Source: Pseudotabrizicola sp. (GTDB lineage: Bacteria; Pseudomonadota; Alphaproteobacteria; Rhodobacterales; Rhodobacteraceae). Taken from it: a stretch of DNA of 64,000 nt. Location of the stretch: the NCBI RefSeq assembly GCF_030684215.1, contig NZ_JAUXOV010000013.1, positions 16,866 to 80,865 of the forward strand, in the 5' to 3' direction. Positions 1 through 8,005 of the stretch are shown here, piece after piece. The notes under the pieces were generated by a model. The model worked only from the letters and a program-made list of their open reading frames with translations. It did no database searches and was not told where the DNA came from. The translations under genes and the position numbers were made by a program. Position 1 is the first letter of the stretch. Each line of letters begins with the position of its first letter.

Positions 1-512
1 TCCACCATGCCAAAGCTTCGCAAGTAAAGATTGAGGGCTGCACGCTGGGGGTTTCCGGTGGGGATGCCGGAGAGAGTGTCAGCGTGCCGCTTCTTTGAGA
101 TCGGATGCAGGCCGGCTTCTGCCCCCAGTCCAGACGCGAGGTTCGTCAATATGCCGCCATCAGGGATGCGTTTATACTTCGCGATCAACGCGGCTTCCCG
201 CATCAAGCATTCGCGCTGCTGATCTTCTGTGTAGGCACGGTCAATCCGATAGACGACCTGATCACCTTGGCGGTGGATTTTCTTGATGACGTTGCACTTG
301 AGCGGGTTGGATCTTGGGGCCAAGTTCTGGCGCAGCGCTTCAAGCTCGTGATCCAATATCCTGCGCCCGGACCCCTTGCCAACATAGAAGGGCGTCCCGT
401 TTGGGCGACAGAGCATGTAGGTATACCACCGGGCCGAGAATGAACGACCCAAGAATTGCGTGGCCTCATCCCGCAAGCCCTCGAAGACAAAGATGTCAGA
501 TACTTCGTTCAT
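1..512 (-). CDS. GIY-YIG nuclease-domain protein (partial, runs off left edge)
   Basis: Reading the minus strand from an ATG at 512 gives at least 170 residues with no stop before the window edge, so the C-terminus is missing. Residues about 29-50 read WYTYMLCRPNGTPFYVGKG followed by SGRRILDHE. That is the GIY-YIG signature (YxY, then YVGKG and a downstream Arg), as in homing-type and UvrC-type nucleases. The rest of the domain (a CNVIKKI stretch, then a Glu in REAALIAKY) is also consistent. A purine-rich GGATGGGG sits 4 bases before the chosen ATG; an in-frame ATG at 521 is the alternative. It lies downstream of the methylase-like gene on the same strand and could be its partner nuclease, which is inference. 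Substrate is unknown. Confidence 0.72.
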   Translation of the reverse strand, partial: MNEVSDIFVFEGLRDEATQFLGRSFSARWYTYMLCRPNGTPFYVGKGSGRRILDHELEALRQNLAPRSNPLKCNVIKKIHRQGDQVVYRIDRAYTEDQQRECLMREAALIAKYKRIPDGGILTNLASGLGAEAGLHPISKKRHADTLSGIPTGNPQRAALNLYLRSFGMV

Positions 513-628
513 AAGCCCCATCCAGAGATTTTGAACGTCGTTACTCTGCAAGTTTGGCAAAAGGTTGACGCAAGGTCGCCTCAACCCTTGGGCTTGGATG
601 TCACAACGCAATAGGACAGCCTTTCAGC

Positions 629-2482
629 TCAAAGCATGAACATCTCATCCTCGGGATCGATATCCTTTTCGGGCAACGGTCTTCCTATGTAGGGCCAGTC
701 GTCCAGTTTCTCTTCTTCCAGAGTCTGCCTCATGCGGTCTAGTTCGACATGTTTTTTTAGTCGTTCCTGCAGCCGCTCCTGCAACGCGCGCCTCTCTTCA
801 ATGAGGGGGAGTGGGATCTGGAGATCGTCGAGGTCACGCTGACGAATGGTCGCTGCCGTTGTGCCGATTACGAGGGTCTTAATGTAATCTTGGACGTCCG
901 GATGGGTGAGGTAGCTGTAGAGCACCGCCGGCAGACCGGGAATGCTCGGGTCTGGGCGCAATATCATCAGGGATTGTCCTGCCGTAACGATGGCTTCAAC
1001 ATCGCCTTTGTTTTTCATATAAATCCCAACGGCGCCGACCCGACCCTTGATCGAAAAGACGAGGTCTTCTCGTTGCAAAGTTTGCTTTTCCGCGATGTGA
1101 TACTCCTCCGGAAAGATCGCTACCATCTTTGCGGGAACGCCGACCAAGCCGCTCTCTTGGATGTCGGCAATGCCAGCTTCGAAGACCTGGACATCGCCAG
1201 CCGTGGATGCGGTCAAGCTGCGCGGTCGGATGAAACTGACCAAACTCCGCAAAGACGAGCACGCGTGCCGTTTGTTGAATTTTGTCAGTTTGTCATACGC
1301 GGAGACTGTCGTGTATCGAGACGGACGAACCGGCAAAGAATGCTTTAGCAAGTCAGATGTTTGGACGATCGCCCATGGGCCGTCGTTCGTTTGTGGCAGT
1401 TTCGCAGAGTCTTTGACGACCTCTGCCCAGCTGACTCCCCTTGCAATCCTTTTGCCGCCGCGCCCGACGGAGAGGGCCAAGGCTTCGTGGCCTGCGTTGA
1501 CAAGGCAGGCTTCGCTGCGACCCCAATCGCGCGGGCCTACGAAGATGAAATGCGCCTCGCCAGAGAACTGATCTCCAAGCATCCCTTTTGGAGCAGCCAC
1601 GACGCTGCGCAGGCGCCAGCTGTTGAGAAGCTCACGCGCGACAGATGCCTCCATCCCAACGCGATTTGTCAAAATGGATGAATTCACAAGCAGGAGAGCC
1701 TGGCCGTCGGCATTCCGGACCGTGTCGGCCAGCGCTTCAATTTGCTGATAGTGCGGCTTAACGCTTTCGCTGACCAGCTTGCCATCGACGGTTAGCTCAA
1801 CTCTTCCCTTCCTGCGTCCTGTTTTCCCTTTCGAACTGATACGCATTGGATCGATGACGCTGATCTTCTGAGGGGGGCAGATCACCTCTATGTCGAAGCG
1901 CAGTCTTTCGTGACGCACATAGGGTTTATCGCTGACTTGTGCGATGTCTTTGCCTGCCAGCCCGATGATCCAGAGCAGATCCTTTGCAACAGAGACGAGA
2001 GGGCCCTCCACATGCAGCCGAACATTGCAGCCCTCCGATGATGCGAGCCTCGCACGATTTCGAGAAAGAAATTCCAGCCACGGTCGGAGTGAGAGCGGGA
2101 ACGCGAACAGGACACGCTTCGCTTCACCAACGAAACCCAGAATTTGGCCCGCGGCATCCTCATTGAGCCAAAAAGGATCAGCACTGTCCCGACTTGCGGC
2201 ATCAATCAGATACATCAGAACATAAAGTCGTGTCAGACTGTCTTCGCTCTTGAGATGAAGAACGCCCGGACGCACCAGAGATTTTAGCTCATCCCGAATG
2301 TTCGGCAGCGGAGGGCTTTCCTTCTGACCGTTCCGCAGAAGATCCGCTGTGAGCCGGAATAGGGCATAGACCAGTTCGGCGCGCGGGTATTGACCGCCCA
2401 GATCTTCAAACGTCACTAAAATGATTCGTGCGATCCGCTCCGCTTTCTGCTTTGCGGCTTCATTTTCCGTGTTTGCCGTCAT
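629..2482 (-). CDS. Degenerate type I N6-adenine methylase fused to a specificity-like C-terminus
   Basis: A 617-aa protein. The middle (about 200-340) follows the HsdM plan after the SAM motif, with an FDIEVICPPQ block where the NPP(F/Y) catalytic motif should be and then a typical post-motif stretch (LLLVNSSILTN, LRSVVAAPKGML). No DPxCGxGxFL SAM loop is visible. The last 200 residues resemble HsdS: a target-recognition-like region, then TTAATIRQRDLDDLQIPLP and a long Lys/Glu/Arg helix that could be a coiled coil. I therefore see a methylase-specificity fusion that has probably lost catalysis. The ATG at 2482 is preferred (GGGAAAAGG just upstream) over a TTG at 2497. A perfect palindrome lies 43 bases upstream. 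No HsdR is in view. It may be a DNA-binding subunit of a defence system; function unproven. Confidence 0.6.
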   Translation of the reverse strand: MTANTENEAAKQKAERIARIILVTFEDLGGQYPRAELVYALFRLTADLLRNGQKESPPLPNIRDELKSLVRPGVLHLKSEDSLTRLYVLMYLIDAASRDSADPFWLNEDAAGQILGFVGEAKRVLFAFPLSLRPWLEFLSRNRARLASSEGCNVRLHVEGPLVSVAKDLLWIIGLAGKDIAQVSDKPYVRHERLRFDIEVICPPQKISVIDPMRISSKGKTGRRKGRVELTVDGKLVSESVKPHYQQIEALADTVRNADGQALLLVNSSILTNRVGMEASVARELLNSWRLRSVVAAPKGMLGDQFSGEAHFIFVGPRDWGRSEACLVNAGHEALALSVGRGGKRIARGVSWAEVVKDSAKLPQTNDGPWAIVQTSDLLKHSLPVRPSRYTTVSAYDKLTKFNKRHACSSLRSLVSFIRPRSLTASTAGDVQVFEAGIADIQESGLVGVPAKMVAIFPEEYHIAEKQTLQREDLVFSIKGRVGAVGIYMKNKGDVEAIVTAGQSLMILRPDPSIPGLPAVLYSYLTHPDVQDYIKTLVIGTTAATIRQRDLDDLQIPLPLIEERRALQERLQERLKKHVELDRMRQTLEEEKLDDWPYIGRPLPEKDIDPEDEMFML

Positions 2483-2524
2483 GACCTTTTCCCGCAATCC
2501 GATCGCAGAGCGTGCGAAGTATCT

Positions 2525-2543
2525 CTAGTAAGCTGCTTACTAG
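2525..2543. promoter_or_regulatory. Perfect 9+1+9 palindrome, candidate operator
   Basis: CTAGTAAGC and GCTTACTAG flank a single central base. The site lies 43 bases upstream of the methylase-like start (2482) in an AT-rich stretch. There is no T-run after it, so it looks like a repressor or controller-protein site for the minus-strand gene rather than a terminator. No cognate regulator was identified in the window. Confidence 0.5.
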
Positions 2544-2686
2544 AATTCATTAGAATATCAAGTGCAGGTAGTTCTGTAGACTTGTTCCGCGCGTTTTTTC
2601 CAAGACAGACCTTGACTTAGCAAAACAACCCTCTGTTTTTAGGAAATAAAATATGTTCCTGCCACCTATCGATCCCCAGCCGTTTC

Positions 2687-2698
2687 GGACAAAAAACG
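2687..2698 (-). repeat. Candidate TnsB-binding site at the tnsA-proximal end
   Basis: GGACAAAAAACG here is the exact reverse complement of CGTTTTTTGTCC, which occurs at 10127-10138 and 10219-10230 inside the array beyond tniQ. An inverted orientation relative to the far array is what paired transposon ends would show. Tn7 ends also carry GGACAAA-type TnsB sites, which is established for Tn7. Only one good copy is visible here. Weaker GACAAG matches lie at 2761 and 2799. Confidence 0.45.
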
Positions 2699-3015
2699 AA
2701 GATTCCGCTCACTTGGCTTGAGAATCCGGCCCGAATTCGCCAAATTCATCTCAACGAAACGACAAGACTTGACACAGCTTCAACGACGCAGCGCACCGAC
2801 AAGATGCGAAGGGTTCTCGAAAGTGGTGACGAGGAAAACGAAAGGAAGCGCGCCGAACATGAGAGACATACACACCTGACGGTGCGCCCCTGAACTTGGG
2901 CATTCAGCGCCGTTATCACCGCTGACTGCCACCCCAACCTCCCCAACGATCTGCCCCGCGGCGCCCATCATTTGGCGTCAACAGGACAGGTATGTCTTCA
3001 GCACAGACCGCTTGA

Positions 3016-3885
3016 ATGGACCCTGCTATGTCGAACCTTGATCACGACGACTTCTTGTTTCTGGATTTCTCCAAGCGCTCGACGGAGCTGCCAAGCACGC
3101 CAGCGTTGGATCATCCGGTTGATGTCGTGACGGATATTCCTCCGCCACGCCGCCACCAACCCACAGCCCCAATGGCACTTCCAAAGCCATCACGGGCAGA
3201 ACGGCCCGTGCCTGCGGCATCGCTTGCACATTGCACGACCCACGCCGTTCTCGGAGGTGACGATGGTTATCGCATCCAGTCAGAAAGCCATCTCGAGTTT
3301 TCGCATCAGATGATCTTGAACTGCTTTCCGAACGTCATCTCCATTCAAGAGCAAGTCTTCTTCTTCTTTGGTTGGAACCCCAAATTCCCGATCGAGCGCA
3401 TCTTCGACATGGTGGTGACGCTGAACTGCGGCTCACGTGTGGCTGTGACGGTCAAACCAGAAGTTCGGTTGGTGTCAGGCGAATTCCTCAAAGATATGGG
3501 AGAGGTGGCCTGGTGGGTGAAAAAGCTTGGCTTTGCCGATGAGCTGCGCCTTCTCACAGACGCGGACCTCGACCCGGTAAGCTTGGAAAATGCCAAGATC
3601 TTCGCTGCCGTTCGTGAGATCGATGCCGAGGCCGATGCTGTCGCTATGGATGTTGCGATGTCCTTGCCTCATGGGGGCGGGCGCTCTCTGCGGGAACTTG
3701 TCGATCAGACCAGCTTGGCTGGACGGGGGTATCGGGCACTTGTCCGTCTCGTCCGTCGGGACGTCCTGCGGCTGGCGAAGCACGAGGTCATCAAGCCCAA
3801 GTCGGTTGTGATGAACGCAACCAACCCGGCCCTCTTGCCGGATCACCTCTCGCCGAGGCGGATGATTTTGTCCGCGGCGGCATAA
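3016..3885 (+). CDS. tnsA: TnsA-like transposon endonuclease
   Basis: In Tn7, TnsA makes the 5' strand cuts at the transposon ends and works in a complex with TnsB. This 289-aa protein shows the TnsA catalytic layout after an 80-residue, Pro-rich, poorly conserved N-terminus: ESHLE (E90/E94), a VISIQEQ strand, D131 in RIFDMVV, and V146-K147 in RVAVTVKPE. This matches the E...D...(Q)xK arrangement of TnsA-type restriction-like nucleases. A helical C-terminal part (about 160-270) would correspond to the TnsC/DNA-contact domain. ATG at 3016 is used; an ATG at 3028 is possible, and neither has a strong ribosome binding site. It is separated from tnsB by about 770 bases with small ORFs, a wider gap than usual for tnsAB. 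Confidence 0.8.
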   Translation: MDPAMSNLDHDDFLFLDFSKRSTELPSTPALDHPVDVVTDIPPPRRHQPTAPMALPKPSRAERPVPAASLAHCTTHAVLGGDDGYRIQSESHLEFSHQMILNCFPNVISIQEQVFFFFGWNPKFPIERIFDMVVTLNCGSRVAVTVKPEVRLVSGEFLKDMGEVAWWVKKLGFADELRLLTDADLDPVSLENAKIFAAVREIDAEADAVAMDVAMSLPHGGGRSLRELVDQTSLAGRGYRALVRLVRRDVLRLAKHEVIKPKSVVMNATNPALLPDHLSPRRMILSAAA

Positions 3886-3979
3886 CAAAACACTGACAGC
3901 AAAACCTGCGCAGATCGCTCAGCTTTGGGCGTGACCGGTCTTCGCGTGCCCGAAAAACCGAAATTCGAAGGAAGAAAAA

Positions 3980-4186
3980 ATGACGATCCATAGCCATCAA
4001 GAAGCTCTCGCAGCCCAGTGCGGGGCGGAAGACCCAGTGCTCGGGAAAGGGCAGGATGTCTCTAAGCCAGCCATCGGCTTGCCCTCAGATCGCGGCCGCA
4101 TTGAACGCGGATTTCGCAGTGTCAGCGCCGCACTTCTGGACCAGATTTTACGGGAAAATGGCCTTTCACGGCAAGCAGGGCGGTGA
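3980..4186 (+). CDS. Small hypothetical protein between tnsA and tnsB
   Basis: A 68-aa ORF beginning at an ATG with a good GGAAG site 7 bases upstream. The product is hydrophilic, with a charged C-terminal half (RIERGFRSVSAALLDQILRE) likely to be helical. I do not recognise a family. Its position inside the transposition operon suggests an accessory or regulatory factor, but a non-coding leader cannot be excluded. Confidence 0.4.
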   Translation: MTIHSHQEALAAQCGAEDPVLGKGQDVSKPAIGLPSDRGRIERGFRSVSAALLDQILRENGLSRQAGR

Positions 4187-4254
4187 CTGCAGACTGACTC
4201 TTCCGGCGCCTATCAGATCTCCCCAGACTTCCATTTTTCATAAGGAAAACGACC

Positions 4255-4554
4255 TTGCATCTCTACGTCGCTGCCCAGACTGACCCTCGGACACGCACCA
4301 TCACCAAAGTTATGGTCGATTTTGATGAGGAGCGCCTCAACGCCGTTGTTCGTCCACTAACCCAAACGGAAAATCATGATAATGCGATGAAAGAAGGCGC
4401 TGATTCAATGACTTACACCGAGTCCGACAAGCAATCAACGTGCGTCGACACACAATCGGAGTGGGACGTCTCGGACCTACTCTCCGCACTTCTTTTCAAG
4501 ACAGAAATTGACGAACTGACCCTACTGCTGCGCCGACAGCAGACAGAAATCTAA
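4255..4554 (+). CDS. Small acidic hypothetical protein upstream of tnsB
   Basis: A 99-aa ORF from a TTG preceded by AAGGAAAACGACC, a well-spaced ribosome binding site. In-frame ATGs at 4312 and 4387 are alternatives. The product is acidic and Thr/Asp/Glu-rich, and ends in an amphipathic stretch (SDLLSALLFKTEIDELTLLLRR) suited to helix-mediated contacts. No family was recognised. Together with the 68-aa ORF it occupies the unusual tnsA-tnsB spacer. I infer a possible Tns-associated accessory peptide. Confidence 0.45.
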   Translation: MHLYVAAQTDPRTRTITKVMVDFDEERLNAVVRPLTQTENHDNAMKEGADSMTYTESDKQSTCVDTQSEWDVSDLLSALLFKTEIDELTLLLRRQQTEI

Positions 4555-4581
4555 CAACGCCCCCCATCTCACACGGCCCGA

Positions 4582-4601
4582 CCCAGACGCCCTCGTCTGG
4601 G
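4582..4601 (+). promoter_or_regulatory. Hairpin in the tnsB leader
   Basis: CCCAGACG and CGTCTGGG pair perfectly around a 4-base loop, with GGCC/GGCC extending the stem outside short bulges. It sits 54 bases before the tnsB ATG and after the small ORF stop. It has no long T-run, so it is more likely an mRNA-processing or attenuating structure than a full terminator. Confidence 0.4.
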
Positions 4602-4655
4602 ACCGGCCTTCCTTTGCCCGCTTTCACCTTCCCAACAGCCAGACAGGAGAACACC

Positions 4656-6863
4656 ATGGCTAAAGACTTTCCCCACACACGCCCTGCAAATGCTCGTAAG
4701 GCGCAGCCCACTTTCGACCTCAACAACCTGCACATCTTCGAAATTGGGGGCTCACGGCGGCGCGTCTTGAGACGAGACGACGAGCACGTGGTTTTCTGTG
4801 CTGTCGATGATCCGCACAATCAAGTTACCCATGACATCACAACCCTCAACCGCATGAATTCGGCCGGCTTGCTGAAAATGATCCCTTGGGGGCTCGCGCC
4901 TGATTTTGCATCTCGCATCGATGAAAATGGCGACGAAGACGTCAGCCTTTCGACATTGACGCAAGATCATCTTCAGCGGGTGGCAACCCGTCACGCAATG
5001 GTCTGTGGCTTGATGGTTCTGAAGGATGCCGGCAAGGTTAAGATCACTGACGAGTCGATCAAAGCTGAGATGCTCAGCATCAGACAGGCAGCGGCGGACT
5101 ATCTGATTGAAGATCTGCCCGATCCCGAAAAAGCTCTTGCTATCGCGGCGTGGAAAAACGGAACGGGACCGAAACCCAAGCACGTCATGCCGACCCCGTT
5201 TCCTGACGCGGTCTCCTCGCGGACCCTGCGTGCATGGGCGAAGGCATACCAGCTTTACGGCAAAAAGGGTCTGATCGACAACTTCTCGAAAAAAGGAAAT
5301 CGCAACAGCAAGTTGACCGTTGAGGAGACAATTTTGCTCGATGCGGTTATCGAACGGGAATACCTGACACTTCAGCGCAAGAGCATCACCCATACTTACG
5401 AAGAGGCCTGCAAAGCCTTTAAGGATGAGGGTTGGCAACCGCCCAGCCGCGAGACGGTTCGCCTTCACATCAAGAAAATCGATAAGTTCCGCCTCTTGGT
5501 TGCCCGTTTCGGCCCTGCCGCTGCGATGAACAAAATGCGGGCGACCTTCAAGGGCTTGGAAACCCTGCGGCCTCTCGAGCGGGTTGAGATGGACGAGTAT
5601 AAGATTGACTTGCTCACCCTGTTCAAGCGCCACGGACTTTTTTCGCACTACACCGAAGAGGAGCTCGAACGTTTTGGTCTCTCCAAGACTATGATGCGCT
5701 GGTGGCTCACCGTTGCCATTGACGTGCGGACCCGCTGCATTCTGGGACTTGTCCTTACGCCGAACCCAAAAACAAGCAGCTCAATCAAGTGCTTGCACGA
5801 GATCACGACTGAGAAGTCAAACCTGGCAAAGATTGTCGGTGCCAAAACCCAGTGGACAATGTTCGGCACACCGGAGGCGCTCTACGTCGACAACGGTCCA
5901 GCCTTCAAATCGGGTGCCTTTACATCAGCATGTGCTGACGCTGGCATCAACAAAATCCAAACCATCGCCGGGGCGCCGTCGATGCGTGGTTTCATCGAGC
6001 GCTTCTTCCGCACCGTCAATCAGAGATTCCTGCAGTATCTCTCGGGGCGCACGTTTGGCAGCATTGAGGAACGCGGTGACCACGAGGCTGAGAAGCGCGC
6101 CTGCTTGAATGAAGAGCAGCTGGCCGCTGTCCTTGTTCGCCTGATTGTGGACGTGTATCACAATGAGCCGCACTCAGGACTGAACGGCCGCACGCCACTG
6201 CAACAATGGGAAGCTGACATCGCGGACGGCAACTATCCGTTGAAGCCTGCGCCCACGCTGCGGAAGAAGCATCTTGCCTTCGGCTTGAAGATCTCACGCA
6301 CCGTCGAAAAAGACGGGATCCATGCGATGGGCCTTCGCTACAATTCCGAGCAACTCTACGCTCATTACAGAGCGAATGGGACTGAGACGGCTGAAGTGAT
6401 CTGGTTTGAAAAAGACCTTGGCCAGATCGAGGTGAAGCTCAAAGAAGCATGGCACACCATTCCCTGCGTAGATGACACCTTCGCCGGCATCGATGCGACG
6501 ACTTGGTATGCCACGCGCAAGAAACTGCGCATTCAAGACCCAAAACGAAAGGCTTGGGACGAGGCGGTCGTTGCCGATGCAATCGAATCCGTCAAGAAAA
6601 TCAATGCGGACGCCCAAGCCTTCTATCATGTGTATGATCATGGATGGTCGAAAAAGCGCTTCGAAGCTGTAGAAGCTGAAGCCGGGCAAGCATTTTCAAT
6701 CGTACAGCCGCGCCCCAAAACGGCCGCGGCACCTGATGGCTACGGCCAGACGATTGCACCGGTGCCTCAGGTTCAGCCGTCGCTTGTGAAAGACGCACTC
6801 GAGAATTCACCGAAGAACACCGCCAATTCGTCAGACGAAAGCGAATGGCTCTTCCCTGAATAA
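4656..6863 (+). CDS. tnsB: TnsB-like DDE transposase (Mu/Tn7/TniA group)
   Basis: TnsB-type transposases bind repeated sites in the ends and catalyse 3' cleavage and strand transfer through an RNase H-fold core. The ATG at 4656 follows ACAGGAG, giving 735 aa; reading upstream to a TTG at 4614 adds 14 unlikely residues. Catalytic residues are visible as D313 (VEMDEYKID), D412 (ALYVDNGPAF) and E448 (MRGFIERFFRT), a DD(35)E spacing typical of the family. Ahead of the core is a winged-helix-like region (about 175-290: TLRAWAKAYQLYGKKGL). After it comes the Mu-type beta-barrel domain (HNEPHSGLNGRTPLQQW onward). The Ser/Pro-rich tail is probably the TnsC-contacting end. It belongs to one operon with tnsC and tniQ. 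Confidence 0.92.
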   Translation: MAKDFPHTRPANARKAQPTFDLNNLHIFEIGGSRRRVLRRDDEHVVFCAVDDPHNQVTHDITTLNRMNSAGLLKMIPWGLAPDFASRIDENGDEDVSLSTLTQDHLQRVATRHAMVCGLMVLKDAGKVKITDESIKAEMLSIRQAAADYLIEDLPDPEKALAIAAWKNGTGPKPKHVMPTPFPDAVSSRTLRAWAKAYQLYGKKGLIDNFSKKGNRNSKLTVEETILLDAVIEREYLTLQRKSITHTYEEACKAFKDEGWQPPSRETVRLHIKKIDKFRLLVARFGPAAAMNKMRATFKGLETLRPLERVEMDEYKIDLLTLFKRHGLFSHYTEEELERFGLSKTMMRWWLTVAIDVRTRCILGLVLTPNPKTSSSIKCLHEITTEKSNLAKIVGAKTQWTMFGTPEALYVDNGPAFKSGAFTSACADAGINKIQTIAGAPSMRGFIERFFRTVNQRFLQYLSGRTFGSIEERGDHEAEKRACLNEEQLAAVLVRLIVDVYHNEPHSGLNGRTPLQQWEADIADGNYPLKPAPTLRKKHLAFGLKISRTVEKDGIHAMGLRYNSEQLYAHYRANGTETAEVIWFEKDLGQIEVKLKEAWHTIPCVDDTFAGIDATTWYATRKKLRIQDPKRKAWDEAVVADAIESVKKINADAQAFYHVYDHGWSKKRFEAVEAEAGQAFSIVQPRPKTAAAPDGYGQTIAPVPQVQPSLVKDALENSPKNTANSSDESEWLFPE

Positions 6864-6911
6864 GACTACCCCCCAAACCCTCACAAATCACTGTTTTATA
6901 TGGAGAATGAC

Positions 6912-8003
6912 ATGCTTGATCGCATGAATGCTGACACGACCCCTTCTGATGATCTGGCGGCTTTTGAGCCAGAGCTTGGCCTGACAGAAGAGCAGAAGCA
7001 TGCTCTTGAAGTTGCAGGAAAAATGGAGACTCTTCGCTCCCTGCACATCGTCACTGATCGCGATATTGCCATCACGACAGCGCTGAACCGCCTGTTCAAA
7101 ATCGGCGAGGATGGTAAGCCGAGCTACCAGCCGGTCCTTTTCACAGGGGAAACGGAAACCCAAGGGATCACATTGATCGAAGGGTCGGGTGGCGGGAAAA
7201 CGACGGCCATCATCAAGACGCTTAAAGCTTTTGAGCCACTGGTTTTGAACGAGGAGACCGGACTGCCCCGGTATCTGCACGTCAAAGTCGAAAGCCCTGC
7301 GTCCCTCCGCAGCCTCGGCTGTTCGATCCTCGAGAAGTTGGGCGTTGATAAAGTGTCTGACCGCTCAAAAACCTATGATATTTGGGCTCTGGTGCGGCAT
7401 CGCCTCTGGCTCGCGGGCATTCGTTTGCTGTGGCTCGATGAGGCGCAAGACATGTTCCGGTCCGCATCGGCCACTGAGCTCGACAGCATGTTTAAGACCC
7501 TCAAATCGTTGATGCAGGGCGATCACCCGGTTGTTTTGCTGCTCTCAGGAACCGAACGTCTGTCTGCGATGACGGGCCTTGACCCTCAGATCAATCGGCG
7601 CTTTGCGAAGATCCGCCCGCGTCCTTTGAAGTTTGGCGAGGACACCGATCGGCTGGCAAAACTTGTCCGCGGCTTTGCACGCAAAGCTGGCCTCGATGTT
7701 GATGTGCCGCGAGACCATTACGATCGGCTGATGCGCGCAGGTCGCCACCGCTTTGGCCGCTGCATTGAGCTCATTCTGCAGAGCATCGAGATTGCGCTGC
7801 AAGATCGAGTGAAGACCCTGACGCTTGACCACTTTGCGATGGCCTTCTCTCACAAGGAGTCCTTGCTCGACGACAAGAACATCTTCACGGATTTTGCGTG
7901 GGAACAGATTTCGTTGCCGGACGAAGACGACGAAGTCTACGAGGCAGAGCGTGTTGCGGCGCAGCAGGCGTCGAAAACGCGCAAGCGCAAGAAGGCGGCT
8001 TAA
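6912..8003 (+). CDS. tnsC: TnsC-like AAA+ ATPase (TniB family)
   Basis: TnsC-type ATPases link the target-selecting TniQ/TnsD protein to the TnsAB transposase and give target immunity in known Tn7 systems. This 363-aa protein has Walker A EGSGGGKTT (K96), Walker B LLWLDEAQ (D176, E177) and a sensor stretch VVLLLSGTERL. The following RRFAKIRPRPLKF is typical of TniB/TnsC. I chose the ATG at 6912 because GGAG lies just before it; an in-frame ATG at 6900 has no ribosome binding site. The C-terminal Lys/Arg-rich end (SKTRKRKKAA) runs to within two bases of tniQ, so the two are translationally coupled. Confidence 0.9.
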   Translation: MLDRMNADTTPSDDLAAFEPELGLTEEQKHALEVAGKMETLRSLHIVTDRDIAITTALNRLFKIGEDGKPSYQPVLFTGETETQGITLIEGSGGGKTTAIIKTLKAFEPLVLNEETGLPRYLHVKVESPASLRSLGCSILEKLGVDKVSDRSKTYDIWALVRHRLWLAGIRLLWLDEAQDMFRSASATELDSMFKTLKSLMQGDHPVVLLLSGTERLSAMTGLDPQINRRFAKIRPRPLKFGEDTDRLAKLVRGFARKAGLDVDVPRDHYDRLMRAGRHRFGRCIELILQSIEIALQDRVKTLTLDHFAMAFSHKESLLDDKNIFTDFAWEQISLPDEDDEVYEAERVAAQQASKTRKRKKAA

Positions 8004-8005
8004 TC

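Larger units (their letters stand above)
2483..3015. other. Intergenic region between the methylase-like gene and tnsA
   Basis: These 533 bases hold no convincing gene. Small minus-strand ORFs near 2746-2971 have low-complexity translations and no ribosome binding site. The stretch contains the palindrome at 2525-2543 and a 12-base inverted match (2687-2698) to the repeat array beyond tniQ. It therefore probably contains the tnsA-proximal end of the element together with the divergent promoters of the methylase-like gene and tnsA. I could not fix a TGT terminus. Confidence 0.5.
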
